From positions 124,001 to 188,000 of the forward strand of contig UCCA01000001.1 of the NCBI GenBank assembly GCA_900470805.1: DNA of 64,000 bases. The letters run 5' to 3'. The position numbers and the translations under genes are program-made. Positions 46,501 through 54,900 of this stretch are shown here, piece by piece. Below the pieces are notes generated by a model. It ran no database searches and was not told the origin of the DNA. It saw only the letters and a list, made by a program, of their open reading frames with translations. Each line of letters opens with the position of its first letter. Position 1 is the stretch's first letter. This DNA comes from Hyphomicrobiales bacterium (lineage in GTDB: Bacteria; Pseudomonadota; Alphaproteobacteria; Rhizobiales; Rhizobiaceae).

Positions 46501-47563
46501 GCGAGGCCTCGCTGGACCGGCGCGGCAACGACACGGAATGAGAAAGCGCCTTGGTCAGAGCCAGACGGGTGCCCTTGTCGAAGAAGCGCAGTTCTTCCGT
46601 TGGAACCACAAACTCCGTCCGTTCTCCTTCAGCAACGGCAATGGCGCCCTTGACGGGAACGGCGGCGATGACGCGCTCGGGTTCGAACGGTCCGAGTATG
46701 GAGGCGTAGATCAGTTGCACGTTTCCAAGATATTCGGTGCGCTGGATCTCGACGGGAAACACCGTCGTATCCGGACCGAGTGGACCTCCGACTTGGACGG
46801 TCTCAGGCCGGAAGCCGACCAGTGCGTCTGGCGATTCGACGATATTCATCGGCGGCGTGCCGATGAAGGTGGCAACGAAAGTGTCGGCTGGATATCTATA
46901 GATCTCTTCTGGCGTGCCAACCTGTCTGATCACGCCGGCGTTCATGACGACGATGCGATCGCCCAGTCCCATGGCTTCGACCTGATCATGGGTGACGTAG
47001 AGCGCCGTCAAGCCGGTCTTCTTCTGAAGGAGTTTAAGCTCCTCTCGCGCCGATTGGCGCAATTTGGCATCCAGGTTGGAAAGCGGTTCGTCCAGCAGGA
47101 ATAGTGCCGGCTTCCGTATCAGAGCGCGCGCCAGCGCCGCGCGCTGCCGTTCCCCGCCGGACAATTGACGCGGCTTGCGGCCAAGAAGATGGGCAATGCC
47201 AACCAACGCCGCGACGCGTTGCACGGCCTCGCCGACCTCGCGCTTCGCGGCGCCGGCGATCCTCAGTGGAAAAGCGATGTTTTCGAAGATCGACAGGTGC
47301 GGATAGAGCGCATAGTTTTGGAACACCATCGCTATGTCGCGATCTTTCGGGTGCAGCCACGTCGTGTCGCGGCCGCCGAGCGAGATCCTGCCCGACGTCG
47401 CATGCTCCAGCCCGGCAATGATGCGCAACAAAGTCGACTTTCCACAACCTGAGGGACCGAGAATGGCAACAAACTCGCCGTCGGAAACCGATAGTGACAC
47501 GTCGGAGACGACCGAGCGCTCCTCGAACGTCTTCACGATCTCCGTCAATTCCAATGCTGCCAT
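46493..47563 (-). CDS. Sugar ABC transporter ATP-binding protein (UgpC/MalK family)
   Basis: A 356-residue ATPase with a C-terminal TOBE regulatory domain. Walker A GPSGCGKSTLLRIIAGLE, FQNYALYPHLSIFENIAFPL, LSGGERQRAALARALIRKP, Walker B LFLLDEPLSNLDAKLR, and VTHDQVEAMGLGDRI. The TOBE-like region includes VGFRPETVQVGGPLGPDT and RTEYLGNVQLIYASI. The ATG at 47563 has GGAG upstream; an upstream TTG would reach into the binding-protein gene. It lies 44 bases after the binding-protein stop. Confidence 0.92.
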   Translation of the reverse strand: MAALELTEIVKTFEERSVVSDVSLSVSDGEFVAILGPSGCGKSTLLRIIAGLEHATSGRISLGGRDTTWLHPKDRDIAMVFQNYALYPHLSIFENIAFPLRIAGAAKREVGEAVQRVAALVGIAHLLGRKPRQLSGGERQRAALARALIRKPALFLLDEPLSNLDAKLRQSAREELKLLQKKTGLTALYVTHDQVEAMGLGDRIVVMNAGVIRQVGTPEEIYRYPADTFVATFIGTPPMNIVESPDALVGFRPETVQVGGPLGPDTTVFPVEIQRTEYLGNVQLIYASILGPFEPERVIAAVPVKGAIAVAEGERTEFVVPTEELRFFDKGTRLALTKALSHSVSLPRRSSEASHV

Positions 47564-47607
47564 TCCAGTTCTCCATTCAACGACGCTGCCGATATGCGCA
47601 GCGAGCG

Positions 47608-49008
47608 TCAGCCCTTCTTTGCGGCCAGGATCGTTTCCATCTGGGTCTTGCCCCAAGCGACGGCCTCGCTCGGTTCCACTCCCTGCAGCAACACGCGCTG
47701 AACGATCTGTGACGGGATGTCTCGAGCGATGATGTCGCCGATCAACGGGTTGACCACGCCTGATGTCACGACGTTGCCATCGACGATGCGGGCGCCTGCC
47801 TCCGATTCAAAGTCGAGGGTGTTGGCGATATCGAAGCTCGCTTCGGCCAGATCGCTTCGACCCTTCAACTGCGGTGTGCCCTGAAGAAGACGGGGGTCCG
47901 AGCGTACCGATTTGGTCGGTGGGATGAGATGCGGATAGGCGGTCAGCGCGAAATCGACAGCCCGGTCTCCGGTGAGGATGTAGGTGAGGAACTTCTTGGC
48001 TGCGGCGATGCTGGTGGCGCCAACTTTTTCCGAGGCGAGAGCGAGGCTATTGGCGTTGGAGAAGCCGACGCCGACACCCGCTGGCCCTGCCGGTCGCTTG
48101 GCGGCTTTCGTCCGCGTGATCAAATCCGGCTTGTTCAAGGCAGCGGTCGAGACAAGACGGCCCGCCCAGATATCAATCGCCACCTTTTCCGTGAGGTAGG
48201 CGTTGACGAGGTCGTTGTTGACGTAGCTGGAAATGCTTGGCGGTGCCGATTTTGCCAGTTCGCGCTGGAATTCCAGCGCCTTGATCGCGGCATCTCCGCC
48301 GAAGACGAGCTTCAGATCCTTATCGAAATAGGTGCCACCGGCCGACCAGTAATACTGCGAGAAGAACAGCGAGGTCACTCGGTTCTTGTTTGCCGGAAAC
48401 ACCGTTCCGTACTGGTCGCCGCTTGTCAGGGCCTGCGCGGCTGAGAGGTATTCAGCCCAATCCTTGGGCGGCTTGATACCCTTCGCCGACAAAAGATCAT
48501 CGCGATACCAGAAGACGCTCGAATGACCGATTGTATAAGGGATGGAGAAGCGCTTGCCGTCGATTGGTGCGATCATGCGCTCTGGATATTCGTCGACGCC
48601 GATTTCGGCAATCACGTCGTCCAGAGGTTCGAGGAAGCCTTGCTTGCCGAAGCTGAACCGCTCTTCTGGCAGAATCTTGAAGATCTCCGGCATCGTGCCG
48701 GCGTTGAGCATTGCCGTCACCTTCTGCAGGCGGCCGGCACTGCCGACAGCTTCCATCTCGATCGTGACGCCGGGATTGTCCTTCTCGAAAGCCGCAATTG
48801 CCTTGTTGAAGAACTCGATGGTTGGTGGATCGGTTTCGTCATGGAGGAAGCGGACAACGTTCGCCGCGCGAGCGATACGTGGGCTGGAAAGGCCGCCGAC
48901 GACAGTTGCGGCGGCGGCGCCGGCCAGTCCCTTGAGAACTGTTCGGCGGCTGGTGCCACCGTCGTTCGAGGGGATGACGGAATTATCGCGTTTGTGTTGG
49001 TTGGTCAC
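47608..49008 (-). CDS. Sugar ABC transporter binding protein with Tat-type signal
   Basis: A 466-residue SBP_bac_1 protein. The N-terminus carries a twin-arginine signal: SRRTVLKGLAGAAAATVVGG followed by an A-R-A cleavage site near residue 48, so it should be exported folded. The mature protein has IEFFNKAIAAFEKDNPGVTI, ATVTAML-like LQKVTAMLNAGTMPEIF and SIPYTIGHSSVFWYRDDLLS, typical of sugar-binding proteins. It follows the enolase-superfamily gene by 45 bases. Ligand probably a sugar or sugar acid that the dehydratase degrades. Confidence 0.92.
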   Translation of the reverse strand: MTNQHKRDNSVIPSNDGGTSRRTVLKGLAGAAAATVVGGLSSPRIARAANVVRFLHDETDPPTIEFFNKAIAAFEKDNPGVTIEMEAVGSAGRLQKVTAMLNAGTMPEIFKILPEERFSFGKQGFLEPLDDVIAEIGVDEYPERMIAPIDGKRFSIPYTIGHSSVFWYRDDLLSAKGIKPPKDWAEYLSAAQALTSGDQYGTVFPANKNRVTSLFFSQYYWSAGGTYFDKDLKLVFGGDAAIKALEFQRELAKSAPPSISSYVNNDLVNAYLTEKVAIDIWAGRLVSTAALNKPDLITRTKAAKRPAGPAGVGVGFSNANSLALASEKVGATSIAAAKKFLTYILTGDRAVDFALTAYPHLIPPTKSVRSDPRLLQGTPQLKGRSDLAEASFDIANTLDFESEAGARIVDGNVVTSGVVNPLIGDIIARDIPSQIVQRVLLQGVEPSEAVAWGKTQMETILAAKKG

Positions 49009-49053
49009 TGTAAACTCCCTGATCGAGCGGCAACGAAATGATGGGAACGGGTG

Positions 49054-50145
49054 TCAAAAGGAGACGCGGTATTTGGCGAGCGCTTCCTCGTTGTGTGCTA
49101 ATCCGAGACCTGGCGTTTCAAGAAGCTCAACCGAGCCATCGGGCTGGATCTTCGGCGTCTCGACGTAAACCTGCCCATGCATGGGATCGAATTCCACCGG
49201 GTAATATTCGAGGTAGAGGGCGTTCGGAATCGCACCCAGAAGGTGGAGATGCACCTGCTGATCGCCATGCGCGGCGATATCGAGGCCATGTGCCTCGGCC
49301 ATTGACGCCACCTTGATGAACTCGGTCACACCACCCATCCAGCGAGCGTCAGGCTGTAGGATGGCGACGGCCTGTGTTGCGATCAGGTCCCTGAAGCCGA
49401 ACTTGGTGTATTCATTTTCCCCGGCTGCAAGCGGAATGGACGTTCCGCGTGCAATCTTCGACATGCCTTCGTAATCGTCAGGCTGTACAGGTTCTTCCAG
49501 CCAGAAGATGTCGAAATCCTCGACGCGGCGTGCGAACTGAATTGCTTCGTAGTAGCGGTATGCGCAATTGACGTCGATCATCAGGCGAACATCAGGGCCT
49601 ATTGCCTCGCGTACGGCTTTGACGCGCGCCACATCCTCGCCGAGAGGAACGCCGCCGACCTTCATCTTCACAGCCTTGGCGCCGCGATCGACATAGCGGA
49701 CCATCTCGGCCTGCAGATCCTTGATCGTCTTGTCGGGTCCGTAGTAGCCCCCGGCCACATAGCTGGCGACCCGATTGCCGTAGCCGCCGAGCAATTTGTA
49801 GAGGGGTAGCCCTGCAACTTTCCCCTTGATGTCCCATAGGGCAAAGTCGATCGACGAAAGCGCCCTGGTCTCGTAGCCGCGTCGACCCGATAGCTTCGGG
49901 CTCCAAAGGCTCGCCCAGATTTTTTCGGTAAGAAGCGGGTCCTGGCCAATCAGTTTCGCGGCGAAGGCATCACGAAACTGGCGCTCGCCTGCAGCCGCAC
50001 CACCGACCCCGATACCCGTAACCCCTTCGTCGGTCTCGATCTTCACCACGGCGCGTCGCACGTCGGTCCACGTATCGACACCGTTGGTAAGTGGAACAGG
50101 CCGCGGCCAGGAGTAATATTCGGAGGTGATCTTGGTGATCTTCAT
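49054..50145 (-). CDS. Enolase-superfamily dehydratase (mandelate racemase group)
   Basis: A 363-residue sugar-acid dehydratase or racemase candidate. The N-terminal capping domain begins MKITKITSEYYSWP. Barrel features: K160-M-K162 (the KxK catalytic base), metal ligands D191, E217 and E243 (in MIDVNCAY, WLEEPVQPDD and AAGENEYTKF), and H293 in DIAAHGDQQVHLH, which fits the mandelate-racemase subgroup with a His-Asp dyad. The C-terminal GLGLAHNEEALAKYRV is typical. It is the first gene of the sugar ABC operon and divergent from an alpha/beta-hydrolase and IclR regulator. The substrate is probably an aldonate or similar acid. Confidence 0.9.
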   Translation of the reverse strand: MKITKITSEYYSWPRPVPLTNGVDTWTDVRRAVVKIETDEGVTGIGVGGAAAGERQFRDAFAAKLIGQDPLLTEKIWASLWSPKLSGRRGYETRALSSIDFALWDIKGKVAGLPLYKLLGGYGNRVASYVAGGYYGPDKTIKDLQAEMVRYVDRGAKAVKMKVGGVPLGEDVARVKAVREAIGPDVRLMIDVNCAYRYYEAIQFARRVEDFDIFWLEEPVQPDDYEGMSKIARGTSIPLAAGENEYTKFGFRDLIATQAVAILQPDARWMGGVTEFIKVASMAEAHGLDIAAHGDQQVHLHLLGAIPNALYLEYYPVEFDPMHGQVYVETPKIQPDGSVELLETPGLGLAHNEEALAKYRVSF

Positions 50146-50284
50146 GGCAATCCCCTTGGGTTAAATCGAGGGGGGAAGCTATTTAGTATATTGATTTTGT
50201 CAACAACCGATTTTATTTGTCATTTAATGACAAAATAGAAAAGTTTTCTTTGCGCGATGGCGTTTGTTTGGGGAGATATTTTTT
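50146..50284. promoter_or_regulatory. Divergent promoter region of the sugar-acid locus
   Basis: AT-rich region between the dehydratase-ABC operon and the hydrolase-IclR pair. It contains ATTTTGTCA at 50194-50202 and a perfect inverted repeat TTTGTCAT-TTA-ATGACAAA at 50216-50234, which would fit an IclR-family operator for the regulator encoded at 51187. Confidence 0.55.
50216..50234. promoter_or_regulatory. 19-base inverted repeat, candidate IclR operator
   Basis: Arms TTTGTCAT and ATGACAAA around TTA are perfectly symmetrical. A related half, TTTTGTCA, occurs about 20 bases upstream. The position between divergent genes controlled by a linked IclR regulator supports the role, which remains inference. 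Confidence 0.5.
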
Positions 50285-51190
50285 GTGAAAACAGCCGCAG
50301 ATAGTACCGAAATTCGCGAACAGATTTTACACGTGCATTCGCAGGATGGGTTCACGCTTGCCGGGTGCCTATTCGAGCCGTCGGTTCCCGCGGATACGAC
50401 CACGGTCATCTGGATCCATGGCGTCAGCCTCGGCTTTTCAGAGCCCGAGTACGTCGAGATTGGTCGGGCCGTCGCAAGAGGAGGCCTGCGCTTCCTCTCC
50501 GTCGAAACCCGGGGTCATAATTTTGGAGCCTGGCTTCGCGGTCCGGGCGGCTCCAAGCTTGCAGGCTCAGCATGGGAGTATCTGTCGGAGGCGCCGATGG
50601 ATGTAAGTGCGTGGCGAAAATACGCGCTCGACCGCTGGGCTGGCCGCATCATCCTGGCGGGACATGGCTGGGGAGCCGCCAAGATCGTCGTCGATATCGC
50701 CGAGCGTGGCAGCAACGGCCTCGCTGGCGTGGTCTTTGCATCCTCGGGTTCTCTGGTCCGCGATCAACTGGATCCGTCGAATGTGGGCGAAGCCGAGACG
50801 CTCGTCGCGGCTGGTCGCGGCTGGCAATTGCTGCCATGGGGCACACGCCCCGGCATGGCTCCGAACACGGTAAGCGCCCAGTCCTACGCCAAGCGCCCCA
50901 GGGTCCATCGGGATCTTTACGGGGGTAGCGGGCAACCGCCGGCGCTGGCGAGCGTCGACGTGCCGATTTTGGCATGGTTCGGTGACAGTGAAGGACGTAG
51001 TGACGGCGAGATAGAAGGTTTCTTCGACCGCATCAGACGCGACGCATTGGCTGCGCCGCAAGTTCACACGAAAATGCTGGTCGGCGGCTCCTTTCTTTAT
51101 ACAGGAACAGAACTGCAGGTCGCACGCCATCTCGTCACCTGGGATCGCATGCTCAACAAGTCGCGACGGAAGAAGGAGGGATCGCTGTGA
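50285..51190 (+). CDS. Alpha/beta-hydrolase-fold protein lacking a canonical nucleophile
   Basis: A 301-residue alpha/beta-hydrolase-like protein from a GTG at 50285, nine bases after GGGGAG; a TTG at 50264 is less likely. The fold is visible in TTVIWIHGVSLGFSEPEYV, FLSVETRGHNFGAWLRG and ALASVDVPILAWFGDSEG. The nucleophile elbow reads ILAGHGWGAAKIV: the usual G-x-S-x-G serine is a Gly (GHGWG). A late Asp (GDSEG) is present, but the expected catalytic His is not obvious. It may be non-catalytic, a binding protein, or use another residue. It overlaps the IclR gene by 4 bases and so is probably part of that regulatory unit. Confidence 0.75.
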   Translation: MKTAADSTEIREQILHVHSQDGFTLAGCLFEPSVPADTTTVIWIHGVSLGFSEPEYVEIGRAVARGGLRFLSVETRGHNFGAWLRGPGGSKLAGSAWEYLSEAPMDVSAWRKYALDRWAGRIILAGHGWGAAKIVVDIAERGSNGLAGVVFASSGSLVRDQLDPSNVGEAETLVAAGRGWQLLPWGTRPGMAPNTVSAQSYAKRPRVHRDLYGGSGQPPALASVDVPILAWFGDSEGRSDGEIEGFFDRIRRDALAAPQVHTKMLVGGSFLYTGTELQVARHLVTWDRMLNKSRRKKEGSL

Positions 51191-52020
51191 CGGTGAGAGG
51201 GCGAAGCCGATCCCGGGATGTGATTCCCGTAACTCGTACACTCGACAGGGGGCTGGCACTTCTCGAACATCTCAGTCTCGAACGCGAGGCGACGTTGAGC
51301 GCGCTTGCTCGCGCCGTAGACATGACGCCGACGACGGCGTCCCGACTGCTCGAGACTTTGAAGAGCCGCGGTTTTGTTGACCATGACAGTGCGACCGGAC
51401 TGTTCTCCGTCGGCCTCAGGGCGTTTACCGTCGGCTCCAGCGTCCTTCGGGCTAGAAAGCTCGACCGGGTTGCGTTGCCGGCAATGCGGGTATTGGGCGA
51501 TGTGACCGGATTGCCGGTCAATCTTGCCGTGCGCGACGGTCGATCAGCTATCTATATCGAACAGATTGAAGCGCCCGGTGTTGTCCGCCTCTCGGTTCAA
51601 CCTGGCGTGCAGATGCCGCTCCACGCGACCGCGGTGGGAAAGGCGCTCGCGGCATGGCTTTGGGCTGAAGCTCTGGATGAGGCACTGCTTTCAGCGCCGC
51701 TGTCGGCATTCACCAAGCATACGATGACCCAACCCGACGACATCCTGAGGGACCTCACCCGTATTCGCGAACGAGGATGGGCAACAGACGACCAGGAATA
51801 TCAGGTCGGCCTGTTCTGTCTCGCCGCGCCGGTATACGATCGGAGCGGAAACGTTGTCGCTGCTATTTCGGCCTCCACTTTGGCCAGCCTTGTCGATGCG
51901 GACAACCTGAATGGGCTGGCAGAGCGCGTGATGGACGCCGCCTGGGAAATATCCGCGAAGTTGGGCTGGTATAAGCCGCGAGGCGAGACATCGCCATCAG
52001 CAAACGATTTCACGGATTGA
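51187..52020 (+). CDS. IclR-family transcriptional regulator
   Basis: A 277-residue regulator. N-terminal winged helix: RTLDRGLALLEHLSLEREAT, LSALARAVDMTPTTASRLLE (recognition helix), TLKSRGFVDHD. C-terminal effector domain: LGDVTGLPVNLAVRDGRSAI, MPLHATAVGKALAAWLW, RERGWATDDQEYQVGLFCLA and AAISASTLASL. It starts at a GTG overlapping the hydrolase stop. It most likely controls the divergent dehydratase-ABC operon in response to the substrate or a product. Confidence 0.92.
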   Translation: MTVRGRSRSRDVIPVTRTLDRGLALLEHLSLEREATLSALARAVDMTPTTASRLLETLKSRGFVDHDSATGLFSVGLRAFTVGSSVLRARKLDRVALPAMRVLGDVTGLPVNLAVRDGRSAIYIEQIEAPGVVRLSVQPGVQMPLHATAVGKALAAWLWAEALDEALLSAPLSAFTKHTMTQPDDILRDLTRIRERGWATDDQEYQVGLFCLAAPVYDRSGNVVAAISASTLASLVDADNLNGLAERVMDAAWEISAKLGWYKPRGETSPSANDFTD

Positions 52021-52296
52021 TGGAAACGACTTTACGAACGCGGGTGCTGCCGGTGGGCGCCGACATATTGATTTCGGCCGGCGGTGCAGATCGCTCTTCG
52101 GCTGTCGCGACCGCGTCGGTGGTCGCTTTGTTTTGCTCGGCGTTCCACCGACCGGAGCTGGCTCGGCTGCCAAGACGTCCACCGTTTCGTTGCGGTGCCG
52201 AAAATTTTTCTCCCACCATCGTTTCGATCGGCAAATTCTTCTTTGTCTACCGCTTTCATGGGCAATAGCCTCATCCCAAAGAAACAGGGGACGTCC
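52021..52296. promoter_or_regulatory. Leader of the MetQ-like operon
   Basis: 276 bases after the IclR stop. It should hold a promoter, as the operon has a different function from the IclR unit. I looked for a SAM-type or other sulfur riboswitch and see none. A T-rich patch around 52205-52250 is the most promoter-like part. Confidence 0.35.
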
Positions 52297-53100
52297 ATGA
52301 AAAAATACATCGCAGGAATAGTCGCGCTCGCAGGCATTGTCTTGGCCGGCAGCGTTAGCGCGGAAACGATCAAAGTCGGCGTCGTACCGGGCGTATACGC
52401 CGACTCCATCGAAGCGCTGGTTCCCGAAGCAAAGGCAAAGGGTCTCGACATTCAGGTCGTTGAATTCACCGACTGGACCACGCCGAACATCGCTCTGCAG
52501 TCGGGCGACATCGACGTGAACTACTTCCAGCATCAGCCGTTTCTGACTAACGCCATCAAGGAACGGGGCTATGATTTCAAGAGCGCCGGCATCGGCGTTC
52601 TTGCCAATATTGGCCTCTATTCCCTCAAGCACAAAAGTTTCGACGAGATTCCTGACAAGGGTACCGTCGCGATCGCCAACGATCCCGTAAACCAGGGACG
52701 TGGCCTTCTCCTGTTGCAGAAGGCAGGCCTTCTGAAGCTCAAGGATGGCGTTGGTTTCAAGGGGACGCTTGATGACATTACCGACAATCCGAGGCACCTG
52801 ACGTTCAACGAGGTCGAAGGACCGCAACTCTCCCGTGTGACGGCCGACGTCGATCTCGCACAGGGCTACCCGCACTTCATCGTCGCATCGAAGGCGTTCG
52901 ACCCCAGCTCGGGACTGCTCTACTCGGGTGTCGACGATAAGCAGTTTGCGATCGTTTTTGCGGTGCAGTCGGCGAAGGTCAACGATACCGGCATCAAGGA
53001 ACTGGTCGATCTCTACCAGAAGTCGGACGCCGTGAAGGGCGCGATCGATAAGGCGTTTGCGTCGGATCCCAAGCTCTACACGCTGCCATGGGTACATTGA
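52297..53100 (+). CDS. MetQ-like ABC transporter binding protein
   Basis: A 267-residue NlpA/MetQ-family binding protein. Signal peptide IAGIVALAGIVLAGSVSA has no lipobox Cys at the usual place, so it appears to be a soluble periplasmic protein rather than a lipoprotein. Mature region: ETIKVGVVPGVYADSIEALV, VEFTDWTTPNIALQSGDIDV, NYFQHQPFLTNAI, and VAIANDPVNQGRGLLLLQKA, with DLAQGYPHFIVASKAFDP near the C-terminus. The ATG at 52297 has GGGG six bases upstream. It leads a MetNI-type operon whose enzymes suggest an organosulfur ligand rather than methionine itself. Confidence 0.92.
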   Translation: MKKYIAGIVALAGIVLAGSVSAETIKVGVVPGVYADSIEALVPEAKAKGLDIQVVEFTDWTTPNIALQSGDIDVNYFQHQPFLTNAIKERGYDFKSAGIGVLANIGLYSLKHKSFDEIPDKGTVAIANDPVNQGRGLLLLQKAGLLKLKDGVGFKGTLDDITDNPRHLTFNEVEGPQLSRVTADVDLAQGYPHFIVASKAFDPSSGLLYSGVDDKQFAIVFAVQSAKVNDTGIKELVDLYQKSDAVKGAIDKAFASDPKLYTLPWVH

Positions 53101-54245
53101 ACGCGACGACACGGCGTGTGCCCGAAGCGACGGGCGATAAGCTGGGAACTCCAACATTGGCAACGGTCCCGGTAGCGCACGCTTTGCCGGGACCGTTGGG
53201 CGACATTGGCACCGTTTCATTGATCGATGTCGAGAAGCGCTATAAATCGTCGGCGGGTGAAGTTCACGCGCTTCGCGGCATCTCCATCAATGTGCCGGCC
53301 GGGTCGGTCTACGGAATCATTGGTCGGAGTGGAGCGGGGAAGTCGAGTCTGCTTCGTACGATCAACCGTCTGGAGAAGCCGACAGGCGGCAAGGTGACCG
53401 TGGATGGCGTCGATGTATCCGCGCTCGACGAGAACGGGCTGGTAGGATTGCGTCGCAGGATCGGCATGATCTTCCAGCACTTCAACCTCCTTTCTTCGAA
53501 GACCGTCTGGGGCAACGTCGCGTTCCCCCTGATTGTCGCGGGCGTTCCGAAACGCCAGATCCAAGAGCGTGTCGCCGAGGTTCTTTCGCTCGTCGGGCTT
53601 GAGGGCAAGGAAAAGACCTATCCATCGAGATTGTCGGGCGGACAGAAGCAACGCGTCGGCATCGCCAGGGCACTCGTCCACCGGCCTGAAATCCTGCTCT
53701 GCGACGAGGCCACGTCCGCACTTGATCCGGAAACGACATTGGCGATCCTCGCACTTCTGAAGGACATCAACCGCCGCCTTAATCTGACGATCATTCTGAT
53801 CACCCATGAGATGAGTGTGATCCGGGAGATCTGTGACCAGGTTCTCGTCCTCGACGAAGGAAGCGTCGCCGAAAGTGGTCCGGTCTGGCAGGTGTTTGGA
53901 AACCCCACCCACCCGTCAACGCGGGCGCTGCTCCAACCATTGAACCGCGATATTCCTGAAGATGTCCAAAGCCGACTACGCGAGAAGCCGGATCGGGAGA
54001 CGACGAGAACGATCGTGGAACTGTCCTACACGGGGCGGGATGGGCTGGAACCCGACGTCGCAGCGATTGCGGCTGCGCTGGGAACTTCGACGCGGGTTCT
54101 GCAGAGTTCGCTCGATCGAATTCAGGGGCATGTGAGCGGTCGTTTGCTCATTTCCGTCAACGAGGTGAGAACGACGGTGCCGCACGGCCTCGAAACTCTC
54201 GCTCATCAGATCAGGATACTCGGTTATGTCGGCGATGATGTATGA
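53088..54245 (+). CDS. MetN-like ABC transporter ATP-binding protein with NIL domain
   Basis: A 385-residue ATPase. Walker A GRSGAGKSSLLRTINRLEKP, MIFQHFNLLSSKTVWGNVAF, LSGGQKQRVGIARALVHRP, Walker B LLCDEATSALDPETTLAIL, H-loop LITHEMSVIREICD. The C-terminal ~80 residues (RTIVELSYTGRDGLEPDV through RILGYVGDD) form a NIL regulatory domain, as in MetN. It carries an N-terminal extension of about 40 residues before the ABC domain. It overlaps the MetQ-like gene by 13 bases and the permease by 20, a tightly packed arrangement. Confidence 0.92.
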   Translation: MGTLNATTRRVPEATGDKLGTPTLATVPVAHALPGPLGDIGTVSLIDVEKRYKSSAGEVHALRGISINVPAGSVYGIIGRSGAGKSSLLRTINRLEKPTGGKVTVDGVDVSALDENGLVGLRRRIGMIFQHFNLLSSKTVWGNVAFPLIVAGVPKRQIQERVAEVLSLVGLEGKEKTYPSRLSGGQKQRVGIARALVHRPEILLCDEATSALDPETTLAILALLKDINRRLNLTIILITHEMSVIREICDQVLVLDEGSVAESGPVWQVFGNPTHPSTRALLQPLNRDIPEDVQSRLREKPDRETTRTIVELSYTGRDGLEPDVAAIAAALGTSTRVLQSSLDRIQGHVSGRLLISVNEVRTTVPHGLETLAHQIRILGYVGDDV

Positions 54246-54879
54246 ACGCCTGTGGCAGGCGCTGTTCGACACGATTGCGATGGTCGGCGTGTCCTCGCTG
54301 ATTGCATTTGCGGCAGGCATTCCGCTCGCCGTGTTTCTGGTGCTAGCCCAGCCCGGCGGGCTGATCGACGCGCCCAAGACGCAACGTCTCCTGGCGGCGA
54401 TTATCAATGGCTTTCGTGCAACCCCGTTTATCGTGCTGCTCGTCGCGCTGCTGCCTCTTACCCGGCTGATCACGGGGACCACTATCGGCGTCTGGGCAGC
54501 TGCGGTGCCATTGTCCATCAGCGCGACGCCATTCTTCGCCCGGATCGCCGAGGTCAGTCTCCGCGAGGTCGACCCGGGTCTCATCGAAGCGGCTCAGGCG
54601 ATTGGCTGTCGCAGGTGGCATATCGTCCGGCATGTGCTGATCCCCGAAGCGCTCCCCAGCATCATCGGCGGTTTCACGATCACGCTCGTCAGTGTTATCG
54701 GCGCCTCCGCAATGGCGGGTGCCGTCGGTGCTGGCGGGCTCGGAGATATGGCGATCCGCTACGGCTACCAGCGCTTCGACACCACCGTCATGGCGGCCGT
54801 GATCGTCGTCCTGATCGCGTTGGTTTGCCTCGTGCAATTCGCCGGTGATAGCGCTGTTCGATACCTGCGTGCCCGCTGA
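54226..54879 (+). CDS. MetI-like ABC transporter permease
   Basis: A 217-residue permease, the usual size for MetI. It has about five helices, with MMYERLWQALFDTIAMVGVS, NGFRATPFIVLLVALLPLTR, ATPFFARIAEVSLREVDPGL, IEAAQAIGCRRWHIVRHVLI (the EAA loop) and GAVGAGGLGDMAIRYGYQRF. It starts inside the 3' end of the ATPase gene. It forms the homodimeric channel of the transporter. Confidence 0.92.
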   Translation: MSAMMYERLWQALFDTIAMVGVSSLIAFAAGIPLAVFLVLAQPGGLIDAPKTQRLLAAIINGFRATPFIVLLVALLPLTRLITGTTIGVWAAAVPLSISATPFFARIAEVSLREVDPGLIEAAQAIGCRRWHIVRHVLIPEALPSIIGGFTITLVSVIGASAMAGAVGAGGLGDMAIRYGYQRFDTTVMAAVIVVLIALVCLVQFAGDSAVRYLRAR

Positions 54880-54900
54880 TCTGAAAGATCGATAGACTTT

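Noticed and set aside
52021..52296. Possible SAM or other sulfur riboswitch before the MetQ-like gene
   Set aside because: I looked for conserved aptamer blocks and stems and found none.
51997..53220. 407-codon minus-strand frame opposite the MetQ-like gene
   Set aside because: It lacks any protein motif and overlaps a certain gene over most of its length.
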